This document shows, in pieces, positions 51,991 through 62,400 of a DNA stretch of 64,000 bases. How positions within the stretch are numbered: the first letter of the stretch is position 1; each line of letters opens with the position of its first letter. Both the position numbers and the translations under genes were made by a program. This stretch comes from Pseudidiomarina salinarum. Lineage in GTDB: Bacteria > Pseudomonadota > Gammaproteobacteria > Enterobacterales > Alteromonadaceae. The stretch lies in the NCBI RefSeq assembly GCF_000753715.1, contig NZ_JPER01000005.1, forward strand, positions 62,001 to 126,000. The letters are read 5' to 3'. Below the pieces are notes generated by a model. That model searched no databases, was not told the origin of the DNA, and was given only the letters and a program-made list of their open reading frames with translations.

Positions 51991-53166
51991 TTAGTGCGCT
52001 AAAAAGGCTTTGATGGTTTCAGCTTTGGTCTGGATACTAAAGATGCCGTCCAGGTGGCCCCAAATGCCGTCAATTTCTTCATAGATGGGATCTTTCCCCT
52101 GGGCTTCCAACAATTCAACGGTTTGCTTTGCCAGATAAGGCTGAAGCAATAGGTCATTGCTGGCTGGCAGAAACAGGGTTTTTGCTTTGATACGTTGCAG
52201 GCCGCTGGCCAGGTCTTCCTGATGACCGGCGACAAACAGCTGGTTCGCCCGCACCAGATACAGCAGGTGGTTGGCATCGGCCAGCGGAGCGCGACTAGCG
52301 GCGGCGCCAAACAGGTAATCAACCGCCGGCAGGTTATTGGTGACGCTGGCGAGGCCGTCAGCTGGCAAGGTTTGTTGCTGCGGAGCCTGCATATTCATAA
52401 TCACCGGGTGCATGGCTTCCTGAGTAATCATGGCCAGGGTGCTGGTAATACCTTCCAGTGGTGCCACACCCTCGTAGTAATCGCCCTGATTCCAGTTGGG
52501 ATCGGCTTTAATCGGCCGCGCCCAGTGCTCCAGTGCCATGATGGTCCAGGCATCCATCGCGCCGGCACCGATAACTGAAATCATCCGCTCGACCTGATCC
52601 GGGTAGGCCGCTGCCCACTCAATCGCCTGCAGTGAACCCATAGAAGCACCAGCTACAGCATGCAGCTTGTTAATCCCCAGGCTGCTGAGCAGTTCACGCT
52701 GTACATTGACGAAATCGCGGATAGTCACAACCGGGAAGTCGAGGCCATAGGGTTCGCCCGTAGCCGGATTAATTGAGATCGGCCCCGTGGTAATCACGTT
52801 CGGGTCATTCGGGAACGCGTTAACCAGGGTATCGGAGCTGATCACGAAATATTTATCGGTATCAATGGCTTTGCCCGGGCCGATGATACTGTTCCAGTAG
52901 CCTGGCATGGCGTCGTCTGCGGTGTATTTACCGGCGGCATGACTATTACCGGAAAAGTAGTGGGTGATCAGAATCACGTTGTCTTTGGCTTCGTTAAGCT
53001 GGCCGTAACTTTCCCAGCCCACGTTAACAACCGGGATCACTTCACCGCTTACCGTGGCAAAATTCTCGGTGGTGAAGGTCTGTTTTTCGACCAGCATATC
53101 GGCTTGCACAGGCGCTGCCAGCAGATAGCCACTGATCAGGCCGATGGATAATAATAGGTTTTTCAT
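51991..53166 (-). CDS. Exported MetX-like alpha/beta hydrolase (putative esterase)
   Basis: A 391-residue alpha/beta hydrolase related to homoserine O-acetyltransferase (MetX). It has a signal peptide of about 22 residues (ends VQA), so it is periplasmic or secreted, unlike true MetX. The nucleophile elbow is AGASMGSLQAIEWAAAYPDQ near residue 155 and the family phrase HYFSGNSHAAGKY is near residue 67. The C-terminal GIWGHLDGIF carries the His. It is the last gene of a three-gene operon: permease, acyl-CoA synthetase and this esterase, one base after the synthetase stop. Confidence 0.85.
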   Translation of the reverse strand: MKNLLLSIGLISGYLLAAPVQADMLVEKQTFTTENFATVSGEVIPVVNVGWESYGQLNEAKDNVILITHYFSGNSHAAGKYTADDAMPGYWNSIIGPGKAIDTDKYFVISSDTLVNAFPNDPNVITTGPISINPATGEPYGLDFPVVTIRDFVNVQRELLSSLGINKLHAVAGASMGSLQAIEWAAAYPDQVERMISVIGAGAMDAWTIMALEHWARPIKADPNWNQGDYYEGVAPLEGITSTLAMITQEAMHPVIMNMQAPQQQTLPADGLASVTNNLPAVDYLFGAAASRAPLADANHLLYLVRANQLFVAGHQEDLASGLQRIKAKTLFLPASNDLLLQPYLAKQTVELLEAQGKDPIYEEIDGIWGHLDGIFSIQTKAETIKAFLAH

Positions 53167-53167
53167 G

Positions 53168-54835
53168 TTAATTGCGCTCCACGAGGTAATTTGCGTACTC
53201 TTTGCGTAATTCGTTTTTGACCAGCTTGCCGGTGCCGGTGTGCGGCAATGAGTCGACAATCAGAATTGCGTCCGGTGTCCACCATTTGGCAATCTTTCCC
53301 TGTAAAAATTCATAAATCATATCGGTATTCAGTTCCATGCCTTTATTGGCAACCACCAGCAGCAATGGGCGCTCATCCCATTTCGGGTGTTTCACGCCAA
53401 TGACACAGCTTTCATTGACCGCCGGATGCTGACTACAGATGTTTTCGATTTCGAGCGAACTGATCCATTCGCCGCCGCTCTTGATCACGTCTTTTTTACG
53501 GTCGACCACTTTCATATAGCCATCAGGGTCGATAACGGCAATATCACCCGTGGCCAGCCAGCCATCAGCGAAGGTGTCAGGGTCGTTGCGCCGGTAATAA
53601 CTGCTGGCGATCCAGGGTCCGCGTACGCGCAACTCTCCGCTGGTGGTGCCGTCATGTGGCAAAGGGTCGCCATCGGCATTCACAATTTGCATATCCACCC
53701 CAAAACAGGCGCGGCCGGCAGTGGTCTGGATGGCATAACGTTGCTGTTTCGGCAGGGTCATGAGGGCCGGCTCGGGCGGTGCGGAACTGGCTAGCGGGCC
53801 GGTTTCAGTCATGCCCCAGATGGGCTGCCAATAGACGCCGTAAACCTCATCATAGGTTTTAACCAGACCCAGTGGCGAGGCAGCTCCGCCCACGCAGACC
53901 CGTTCCATTGATGGCATCGACTGACCAGACTCGCGTAAGTAGTTATGCAGCGCCAGCCAGATGGTTGGCACGCCCAGCCCCACGGTGACTTCTTCCGTAC
54001 GAATGAGTTCGTGCAGGGCTTCGCCGCTCATGCCGCTGCCCGGCAATACCAACTTACAGCCAGATAGTGGGGCGGCATAAGGTGCCCCCCAGGCGCCGGC
54101 GTGATACATAGCGACCACCGGCATCAGTACGGTATCACCGCGCAAATCAAGTAACTCACGGCTGGCGGTCGCCTGGGCGTGCAGCACCATGGCGCGGTGT
54201 GAACTAAGCACACCCTTGGGATTGCCGGTAGTTCCTGAGGTATAACAGAGCAGCGCTCCGCTGTCCTCGTGTAGGGCTGGCCAGTCAAACTCAGCCGGAT
54301 GTTGCCCAATAAAATGTTCATAAGGTTCAACCGGCAGCCAGATGTGCTCCAGTTCAGCTTTTGGGTGATGTTCGCTGTCGCATAACATCACAATACCTTT
54401 TACGGATTTAAGCTCATTGGCAAATTCACTGAGCAGGCCGGCGAAGCCAATATCCACAAACAGCCAGGTATCCTCGGCGTCATCAATCATCCAACGGATC
54501 TGATCGGCAAACAGCCGCGGATTTACTGTGTGCAGAACGGCGCCGATGCCGCTAACGGCATAATAGAGTTCCATATGCCGGTAGGTATTCCACGCCAGCG
54601 ATGCGACCCGGTCGCCGGGTTGAATGCCGGCGTTAGTCAGGGCATGCGCAAGCTGGCAGCTGCGCTGGTAGCAGTCGGCATAGGTATACCGATGGATATC
54701 GCCTTCCTGCCGGCGACTGACGATTTCCTGCCGCGGATGCCGGCGCAGCGCGTGGCGCAGTAGGTCGATAATCAGTAATTGGCTGGCTTGCATGGCACCG
54801 GCTAATGCCGGTGCCGCCTGGGTTGTTTCAAACAT
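53168..54835 (-). CDS. AMP-forming acyl-CoA synthetase
   Basis: A 555-residue member of the AMP-dependent synthetase and ligase family, which activates carboxylic acids to acyl-CoA thioesters. Core motifs are LLCYTSGTTGNPKGVLSSHRAM near residue 190, the ATP/AMP-binding WGMTETGPLASS near 338 and DGWLATGDIAVIDPDGYMKVVDRKKDVIKSGGEW near 425, all split across their usual spacing. The hydrophobic acid-binding wall suggests a medium- or long-chain fatty acid rather than acetate, although this is uncertain. It lies six bases after the GntP-type permease and one base before the exported esterase, so it is the middle gene of an uptake and catabolic unit. Confidence 0.9.
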   Translation of the reverse strand: MFETTQAAPALAGAMQASQLLIIDLLRHALRRHPRQEIVSRRQEGDIHRYTYADCYQRSCQLAHALTNAGIQPGDRVASLAWNTYRHMELYYAVSGIGAVLHTVNPRLFADQIRWMIDDAEDTWLFVDIGFAGLLSEFANELKSVKGIVMLCDSEHHPKAELEHIWLPVEPYEHFIGQHPAEFDWPALHEDSGALLCYTSGTTGNPKGVLSSHRAMVLHAQATASRELLDLRGDTVLMPVVAMYHAGAWGAPYAAPLSGCKLVLPGSGMSGEALHELIRTEEVTVGLGVPTIWLALHNYLRESGQSMPSMERVCVGGAASPLGLVKTYDEVYGVYWQPIWGMTETGPLASSAPPEPALMTLPKQQRYAIQTTAGRACFGVDMQIVNADGDPLPHDGTTSGELRVRGPWIASSYYRRNDPDTFADGWLATGDIAVIDPDGYMKVVDRKKDVIKSGGEWISSLEIENICSQHPAVNESCVIGVKHPKWDERPLLLVVANKGMELNTDMIYEFLQGKIAKWWTPDAILIVDSLPHTGTGKLVKNELRKEYANYLVERN

Positions 54836-54841
54836 ATACGC

Positions 54842-56137
54842 TTACCACCAGATAAATAATGCGATAGCTACGGCCAGACCCATCAGGGGCACAGCGACGG
54901 TGACGGCTGCCACCGGCCAGTAGGCCGCTTTGTGTGTTTCATTACAGATAGCACGAATTGTGGTCACGACATAGCCATTATGGGGCAATGAGTCCAACGC
55001 GCCGGAAGAAATGGCCACAATCCGGTGTAACTGATCAGGGTTCACGCCAGCATCAATATAATGGGGGCCCAGAATAGGTAAGGCAATGGCCTGCCCACCC
55101 GATGCTGAGCCGGTTAAACCGGCGATAACACTTACTGCCACCGCAGCGCTCACCAGTTCATTACCAGGCAGGCTGGTCATAAAGGCCACGGCGTCAGTAA
55201 ATGCCGGAGTCACTTTGGCGATGCTGCCAAAGCCAACGACGGCTGCGGTATTCCCGATGGCAATCAGGGCACCGGTTGAGGCCTCAGAAATAGCCCGCGA
55301 GATATTCTGAAAGTACTTGTGGTTGATAATAGCGATAGCTATCACACCGCCAAGCAGCGCGATAATCAGCGCGTTCTGTTTCAGGTCATCGTGGAATATA
55401 AAGCTCAGCGTCAGCACGGTAGCCAGCGGAATAAGACCGCTGAAGGGGGACGGCAACTTGCGTTCAATCAGAACCGGGTCGCCTTCGCGTGCTTCAAACC
55501 GCTCGCCGTTATTGACTGCCTTGGTGATTAGCTTCTTCAGCCACCAGTAGCCAAATAGCGCCATCAGAATCGCGACGAATAAGCTGACTTCCCAGGCTGC
55601 ATAGGGTGAGGTACCAAGATGCTGGATTGGAATCCAGTTCTGGATCTCCGGTGAACCGGCTGAAGTCATGGTAAAGGTCACGGAGCCAAACGCCAGCGCT
55701 GCCGGAATAAAGCGGCGGGGCAGGTTCGCATCTTTAAATAAAGCCAGTGCCATCGGGAATACCGAAAAGGCAACCACGAATACACTGACGCCGCCGTAGG
55801 TCAAAATGGCACAGGCCAGTACTACCGCCAGCACAGCTTGCTGGCGGCCAAGTTTGCCGATAATCCATTTGGCAACACTGTCTGCGGCACCGGTATCTTC
55901 CATGAACTTACCAAACATGGAGCCGAGCAGGAACATGAAGAACCAGGCGGCGACAAAGCTTGCGAAGCCATCCATATACGCGCTGACAAAGTTTACATCG
56001 CCCTGGAACAGGGGGACATTGCTGGTCAGAGCGACCACGACGGCGCACAGCGGCGCACTGATAAACAGGTTCATTCCACGCAGGGTGAGAACAATGAGCA
56101 GTGCCAGCCCACCAACCAATCCAATCATGCTTAACAT
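54842..56137 (-). CDS. GntP-family permease
   Basis: A 431-residue integral membrane protein with about 12 segments, related to the gluconate/hydroxybutyrate GntP permeases. Visible family phrases are YGGVSVFVVAFSVFPMALALF near residue 114, SAGSPEIQNWIPIQHLGTSPYAA near 156 and GSASGGQAIALPILGPHYIDAG near 350. Among GntP-type proteins, those next to acyl-CoA enzymes often carry hydroxyacids such as 3-hydroxybutyrate. GAGGT lies six bases before the ATG at 56137. It is the first gene of the three-gene operon and divergent from the TonB-dependent receptor across 230 bases, which probably holds the shared control region. Confidence 0.85.
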   Translation of the reverse strand: MLSMIGLVGGLALLIVLTLRGMNLFISAPLCAVVVALTSNVPLFQGDVNFVSAYMDGFASFVAAWFFMFLLGSMFGKFMEDTGAADSVAKWIIGKLGRQQAVLAVVLACAILTYGGVSVFVVAFSVFPMALALFKDANLPRRFIPAALAFGSVTFTMTSAGSPEIQNWIPIQHLGTSPYAAWEVSLFVAILMALFGYWWLKKLITKAVNNGERFEAREGDPVLIERKLPSPFSGLIPLATVLTLSFIFHDDLKQNALIIALLGGVIAIAIINHKYFQNISRAISEASTGALIAIGNTAAVVGFGSIAKVTPAFTDAVAFMTSLPGNELVSAAVAVSVIAGLTGSASGGQAIALPILGPHYIDAGVNPDQLHRIVAISSGALDSLPHNGYVVTTIRAICNETHKAAYWPVAAVTVAVPLMGLAVAIALFIWW

Positions 56138-56367
56138 GCATTACCTCATTGAGTAATAGGTTTCAGGTATGCCATGACCTGATGATATTGCGCTGACGAT
56201 GGCACACATCATGCGGCAGACCGACCGGTTTTTACATAGTACTAACGTACAGAATACAAAGTTGTGGCTTTAGGTTAGGGTAGCTGTGCCATGACAACAA
56301 GAGTGTGTGCTGATACACCCAGAAACGCTTTTAAACAACAATAATCAGGAACCGGGAGAACGACACC

Positions 56368-58707
56368 ATGAGTCAACCCAAATTTCGTCATTCGTTAGTT
56401 GCTGCAGCAATCGCTTCGGTGGTTGCCATGCCAGCACTGGCGCAGGACCAGGACGCCACTGCCACTGATGAATATCAGGGCCTTGAGCGAATCGAGGTAA
56501 CCGCACGCCGCACTACCGAAAGCATTCAGGAAGTGCCGGTATCCGTTACTTCGGTCGGAGAAATGGAACTGGAAAACAACGGTATTACCGTGTTAACTGA
56601 AGTTCAGCAGTTTTCTCCTAACACCACCTTACAGAACAGCCGTGGTACCAACTCTACTTTAACCGCTTTTATCCGGGGTGTTGGTCAACAGGATCCACTC
56701 TGGGGTTATGAGCCTGGTGTCGGTATCTATATTGATGATGTATTCGTTGCCCGTCCACAAGGCGCGGTACTGGATATTCTGAACGTACAGCGCATCGAAG
56801 TACTGCGCGGCCCGCAGGGCACGCTGTATGGTAAAAACACCACTGGCGGTGCGATTAAGTACGTAACTAAAGAAATGAGCGGCGATGCTGAATTCAATAT
56901 CCGCGGTACCGTAGGCAGCTACAGTCAGCGCGATATTAAAGTGACTGGTCAGATGCCGCTAATCGACAATACCCTGTATCTGGGCGTTGGCATTGCCGAT
57001 TTGAGCCGCGACGGTTTTGGTGAATTCCTGGAAGTCAGTTATCCGAACCAGGATAAAGAGAACTACAACAAAGATCTGACCGCGATGCGGGCAACGCTTG
57101 AGTATCATCCTACCGACACCCTGTTTTTCCGGTTGAACTGGGATAAAACTGAAGACGATTCGAATTCAAAAGGCGGTTTCCGCTTACTGCCAAGTTTGCT
57201 GGCGCCGATTCAGATCCCTGACAGTGTTTATGACTCGTACTCGTCCATGCCAACCTGGAACAAAGTAGAGCTGGAAAACCTGAGCTTAACGGCGAACTGG
57301 GAAATTTCTGCGGATACGTCTTTGAAATACATCGGTGCAACCCGCGAAAGCTATTCACCAACCAACATTGATTTCGATAGTACCCCACTGCAGATCTTTG
57401 ATGTGCCAGCTTTCTACGATGATGAGCAGTCGTCGCACGAGTTGCAGATCACGCACCATGCATCTTCCTACAAGGTGGTTGCCGGTGTTTATTACGATGA
57501 TACCGATTCCTGTGGTCGCTTTGATGCCGTCCTGACGGTGCTTGGCCAAGCCGCTTTTGGTACGCCTGGCCTGACTCGTGAAGTCAGCGGTTGTAGCTAC
57601 GGTGAAAGCCTCTCGGTTTATGCACAGGGCTCAATTGATCTGAATGATCAGTGGTCACTGACTCTGGGCGCACGTCATACAAAAGATGAGAAGTCAGCGA
57701 TTGTTCGTAACGGTCTGTTATTTGCTCCGGTTTATCCGCTGGACGGCTGGGTCGACGGCTTCGTTCGTGATGAAGACGCCATTGCTGCAGCTACTCCGGT
57801 CGTACTGGGTTCTGACAGCGACGGTGACGGCGTACTTGACGCACCGAAATCAGCAGACTGGTCACGCTTTACCCCGCGCGTTGGTGTTGAGTATCAATAC
57901 AATCCGGATGTGATGTTCTACGCCAGCTATGGTCAGGGCTTCAAATCAGGAACCTTTAACCCACGGGCGACTATTAACGAACCTGCAGCGGATCCGGAAA
58001 TCGTTGATTCATTCGAGATCGGTATGAAGAGCGACTGGAACGATCGTCTGCGCGCTAACGTCACGCTGTTTATGCTGGACCACGAAGATCGTCAGTACAT
58101 CTCGGTATTGCCGGGTGAAACTGCGACTGACCTGAACCAACGTCTGGGTAACATCGGTAAATCAAGTGCCAAAGGTATCGAAATCGAAACCACTTATGTG
58201 GTTACCGATGCCCTTGATGTGGATTTCAGCCTGGGTTACATCGATGCTGAGTTCGAAGAAGTGCTGGATACCGACCCAAATACCGGTGCCACTTTTGATA
58301 AATCAGAACTCTTTACCATTTCAAATACACCTGAAGTGACTGCGAATCTGGGCTTTACCTACAATATCCAGTCAGCAATCGGTGATATGGCTGTAGTGGG
58401 TAATTACTACCATCGCGGCAAGTATGACTTGTTTGAAGAGCTTAACCTGCTGAAACAAGACAGCTACGGTATTCTGAACCTGGGTATTAACTGGTTCAGT
58501 GATGATGGCCGCTGGACTGTGGGTTTACATGGTAAAAACCTGACTGATGAAGAATACATGGTTGGTGGTTATCAGTTCGTCACCCCAGATCCAAGTGACC
58601 TGAACGACACCACGCTGTATCAACCTGGTTTAGGTGGCGACACCACATTGACCGCTTACTACGGCGATCCACGTACTATCTCCCTGACTGTGGGGTATCG
58701 TTTCTAA
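56368..58707 (+). CDS. TonB-dependent outer-membrane receptor
   Basis: A 779-residue outer-membrane receptor. The signal peptide ends AQA after about 25 residues, followed by a likely TonB-box region and the plug domain with RIEVTARRTTESIQEVPVSV, then IRGVGQQDPLWGYEPGVGIYID and RIEVLRGPQGTLYGKNTTGGAIKYVT near residue 145. The beta-barrel ends in the aromatic Phe of LTVGYRF. It contains a short DSDGDGVLD loop resembling a calcium-binding motif near residue 487. The substrate is unknown; the divergent permease/acyl-CoA synthetase operon suggests a hydrophobic acid or ester. A hairpin follows the stop. Confidence 0.93.
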   Translation: MSQPKFRHSLVAAAIASVVAMPALAQDQDATATDEYQGLERIEVTARRTTESIQEVPVSVTSVGEMELENNGITVLTEVQQFSPNTTLQNSRGTNSTLTAFIRGVGQQDPLWGYEPGVGIYIDDVFVARPQGAVLDILNVQRIEVLRGPQGTLYGKNTTGGAIKYVTKEMSGDAEFNIRGTVGSYSQRDIKVTGQMPLIDNTLYLGVGIADLSRDGFGEFLEVSYPNQDKENYNKDLTAMRATLEYHPTDTLFFRLNWDKTEDDSNSKGGFRLLPSLLAPIQIPDSVYDSYSSMPTWNKVELENLSLTANWEISADTSLKYIGATRESYSPTNIDFDSTPLQIFDVPAFYDDEQSSHELQITHHASSYKVVAGVYYDDTDSCGRFDAVLTVLGQAAFGTPGLTREVSGCSYGESLSVYAQGSIDLNDQWSLTLGARHTKDEKSAIVRNGLLFAPVYPLDGWVDGFVRDEDAIAAATPVVLGSDSDGDGVLDAPKSADWSRFTPRVGVEYQYNPDVMFYASYGQGFKSGTFNPRATINEPAADPEIVDSFEIGMKSDWNDRLRANVTLFMLDHEDRQYISVLPGETATDLNQRLGNIGKSSAKGIEIETTYVVTDALDVDFSLGYIDAEFEEVLDTDPNTGATFDKSELFTISNTPEVTANLGFTYNIQSAIGDMAVVGNYYHRGKYDLFEELNLLKQDSYGILNLGINWFSDDGRWTVGLHGKNLTDEEYMVGGYQFVTPDPSDLNDTTLYQPGLGGDTTLTAYYGDPRTISLTVGYRF

Positions 58708-58717
58708 ACCCCGCCCG

Positions 58718-58752
58718 GTGCCTGCCGGAGTTGATTTCCGGCAGGCACTGAC
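58718..58752 (+). terminator. Hairpin after the TonB-dependent receptor
   Basis: A perfect 12-base-pair stem (58718-58729 with 58737-58748) and a seven-base loop are followed by TGAC and then TTTT. The T tract is weak, so it may act as a partial terminator that lets some transcription through to the response regulator gene. Confidence 0.7.
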
Positions 58753-58774
58753 TTTTACTGATGGACGCGTTAGC

Positions 58775-59473
58775 ATGGAACATCTGTTTCCAAATCAAAC
58801 CGACACCCCAATGGCGCGTGCAATTATAGCTGATGATCATCCGTTATTCCGGGCAGCCCTTAAACAGGCGCTGACTGAAACCCTTTCGACTGATATTAAA
58901 GAAGCCGCCAGCTTTGAACAGCTACTGGCAATCCTCAAACAAGAACCGCAAATTGAACTGGTGCTACTGGACTTATCCATGCCGGGTAATCGCGGACTGA
59001 CCGGACTGACCTCACTACGTAGCCGCTACCCCGATATTCTGGTGGTGATTGTTTCTGCCAACGAGCAACTACAGGTTATCCGTCAGGCAATGGCCTATGG
59101 CGCCAGTGCTTATATTCCCAAATCTATGCCGCTGGCGGAATTGCAGGGCGCGGTGCACGCGGTGCTGGCCGGTGATACCTGGCTGCCTGAGCATCTGGTG
59201 GACGTGGTTAACCAGGCCCCGGTACCGGAAACCCTCGACTTCGCGCGGCGTCTGGAACAGCTAACCCCGCAACAATTTCGGGTACTTGAGTGCCTGGCTG
59301 ATGGCTTGCTGAATAAGCAGATTGCGTATGAACTCAATGTTCAGGAAACCACGATCAAGCAGCATGTGTCAGCGATTTTGCGCAAACTTGAGGTATTGAA
59401 TCGTACGCAGGCCGGAATTCGCTTTAAGCAGATGCTCAGCGCGCCGGACTCAGCGGATCAGCCGTTTGAGTAA
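58775..59473 (+). CDS. LuxR-family response regulator, CrbR/ErdR-like
   Basis: A 232-residue response regulator. The receiver domain begins AIIADDHPLFRAALKQAL, with phosphoacceptor Asp66 in LVLLDLSMPGNRGL (Asp54 if translation starts at 58811). The C-terminal LuxR-type helix-turn-helix is LTPQQFRVLECLADGLLNKQIAYELNVQETTIKQHV. This layout, next to a transporter-kinase fusion, matches the CrbS/CrbR (also MxtR/ErdR) acetate-switch pair that controls acetyl-CoA synthetase. I chose the ATG at 58775 over longer starts inside the hairpin. It overlaps the convergent kinase gene by 24 bases, unusual for a two-component pair but seen here directly. Confidence 0.88.
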   Translation: MEHLFPNQTDTPMARAIIADDHPLFRAALKQALTETLSTDIKEAASFEQLLAILKQEPQIELVLLDLSMPGNRGLTGLTSLRSRYPDILVVIVSANEQLQVIRQAMAYGASAYIPKSMPLAELQGAVHAVLAGDTWLPEHLVDVVNQAPVPETLDFARRLEQLTPQQFRVLECLADGLLNKQIAYELNVQETTIKQHVSAILRKLEVLNRTQAGIRFKQMLSAPDSADQPFE

Positions 59474-62400
59474 ACGCTTCAACGCCGCGGTTTTTAATGG
59501 TTTTGGAATAAACGCAGCATGTTGGGCAATGGCTTGTTCGCGCAGGTGCTCATCGGGATCCGCAGAGTTCAGGATAGCCGGTAAATCATCACCGTAGCGT
59601 TCGCGTAGCAACTGCAGCACAGCGATGCCGGTATCCCCGTGATCCAGATGATAATCCAGAATCACCAGATCAGGCTTTGTCGTGGTTGCTGTCGGTAATT
59701 GCTCGCGATTGGCGAAGGCGACAACGTCAGCGCCCCAGCCGGATAACAGTTGCTGCATGGCGCTCAGGATCCGATCATCGTTATCGACCACCCAGATAGT
59801 GCGACCGTTCAGGAATTTTTCATTGCGCTCAGGCAGGGAGAGAGGTCTGACCGGTGCAACTTTGTGCCAGGCTACTACCGGTAACGTCAGCGTAAAGCGC
59901 GTACCGCGGCCAACCTCAGAGTGCAGATCCAGCGGGATGCCAAGTAACCGGCACATGCGATCAACAATGGCCAGCCCCAGTCCCAGCCCCGGGTTATCCC
60001 CACTTTGTTCAAGCTGATGAAACTCACGGAAAATATTGTCCCGCTGATCCGTCGGAATGCCGCGGCCGGTATCAATAATATATAGTTTCAGCGCGTTGCC
60101 GTGGCGTCGCCCGCCAATCAGGATCTTGCCCCGATCGGTATAGCGCACGGCATTAGACAACAGATTCTGAATGATTCGGCTGAGCAACTTGCGGTCGCTA
60201 TCCACCATGACCATATTGGGCACATAGCGAATTTTGAGCTGCTTTTCAGCGGCAATAATGCGCTGGTTTTCCAGCAGCGGCTGAATAATGTCATGTAGTG
60301 AAACGGCCTGTCGGTTAACCGGCAGGTTACCCGCTTCCAGCCGGGTCATATCCATCAGCATCGTCAGTAATTCTTCAGCATTTTGCAGCGACTGCTGAAT
60401 CTGCCGTACCAGCTGTCCCTGCTCGCCATCCAGTCGCTGGCGCAACATGTCGCAAAATAGCGTGGCGGCATTAAAGGGTTGCATGAGGTCATGTCCGACG
60501 GCAGCAAAAAAGCGTGTTTTGCTCTGGTGTGCGCGCTCTTCGGCATGCTTGGCTTCAAGTAGCTGGCGCGTGCGGTCAGCCACCCGCTGTTCAAGCTGCA
60601 CGTTTATCTGTTCAAGTTCGCGCTGCGCGACCACCAGTTCGGTAATGTCGGTGTAAGTGGTCACAAAGCCACCATCAGGCATAGGCGCGCCCTGTAGTTC
60701 AATCACCAGATCGCCCTGCTGGCGCTGGTAACGATAGGCACTACCCGCCCGCAGATAATTCAGGCGTTTATCGATTTCGTCAGCCAGTTTCGGCTCCTCA
60801 CCGTCACCGAGCAGCCCCCGTCTGGCGTTGTAACGTAATAGTTCAGACACCGGCATACCTGCTTGCAAAAAACCGGCCGGGTAGTCAAATAGTTCAATAT
60901 AACGGCTGTTCCAGGCGACCAGCCGCAGATCCTGATCGATTACGCTAATACCCTGGGGGATGTTCTCAACCGAGGCCTGTAATAATTCGCGGTTAAATTT
61001 ATAGAGTTGCGAGGCCTGCGTGGCCCAGGTGACCACCTGTGCGATAGGTACACCCGGTTGCTGAGTTATAGCCTCGAGCAGGATACGGCTGGCAGCGCTA
61101 CCTATTACCGCTGACAGTTCCCGTTCAACGCGCGCCAGTACCGGTCCCGGCACCAGCTCATCGCCCGCTGCTGTGGTTAAGTCAAGCTGCAGGCGGCGGC
61201 TCATACGTTCTAATTCCACACTGTCGAAGAACCGCGCCAGCACCTGACGCAGGCGGCCCCAACTGATGGGTTGATGATGATAAAGCTCAGGGTGCGCGCC
61301 GGTGGGATCGGTAAACTGATGGCGCTGACGTTGTTCAAGGGCGCTGGGACTAAATAGCAGCGAGCCGATAATATACAGCGCCAGATTTACTCCCAGACTG
61401 ATGAGCACGCCGTCGCTGAGTGCAATATCCGTCAGGTTTTGCGCCGCATGAATAGACGGCCACAGCAGGGCATACACCCAGAGCAGCGTACCTGCAGTGA
61501 TGCCGGCAATGGCACCCGCCTTATTGGCCCGGGTCCAGACCAGGCCGCCCAGCAGCGCTGGTGCGAGCTGGGCCAGCAGCGCCAGCGACAGCAACCCAGC
61601 GTTAACCAGCGGTAAATTCGCTTCGGTCAGCTTATGAAAGCCGTAAGCCAGCACGATGATGAAGATAATGGTTGAGCGGCGAATCAACAGCACCCGGCCG
61701 GGGGTGAAAGTGAACTTGCGCATGCGCTGTTCCGTGAGCCGCAGCCACATAGGCATGATCACGTCGTTCGACATCATGATACTGAGCGCCAGGGTGGCGA
61801 TAATCACCATGCTGGTAGCGGAAGCCAGCCCACCTATGAATGCGACCATGGTCATTACCGGCTGCTCGGCCTGCAGTAGTAGTGTCAGCATAAAGGTATC
61901 GCTACGCGCGGCGTCAGGCACCAGCAACAAACCCGCCAGCGCTATTGGTAAAATAAAGAGATTGATGGCAAACAGATACAATGGGAAGGCCCAGCGGGCG
62001 GTGCGTAACTCTTCCGGGTCGGTATTTTCGATATAAAGCACATGAAACTGGCGCGGCAGGCAGAACATCGAGATAGCACCAAGCAGAATATGGGTCACGT
62101 AGATGTAGGCGCCGCCGGGCTTGCCCTCCAGTACCGGTCGCACATCAATATGGTTGGCCGCCTGCAGGAAAATATCACTGACGCCGTCGAACATGGAGTA
62201 ACTGACAAAAATCCCAACCCCCATAAAGGCCAGTAACTTAACTACTGACTCAAAGGCCACGGCATCCATCAGGCCAGCATGTTGTTCGGCCAGGCTTAAC
62301 CGGCGGGTACCGAACAGAATCGCGAAGCCCATCATCGCCAGCGCCACCAGCGCGGCGACGTCACCAAACCAGGGTAAGGGGCGATCAACCATACCTGTGG

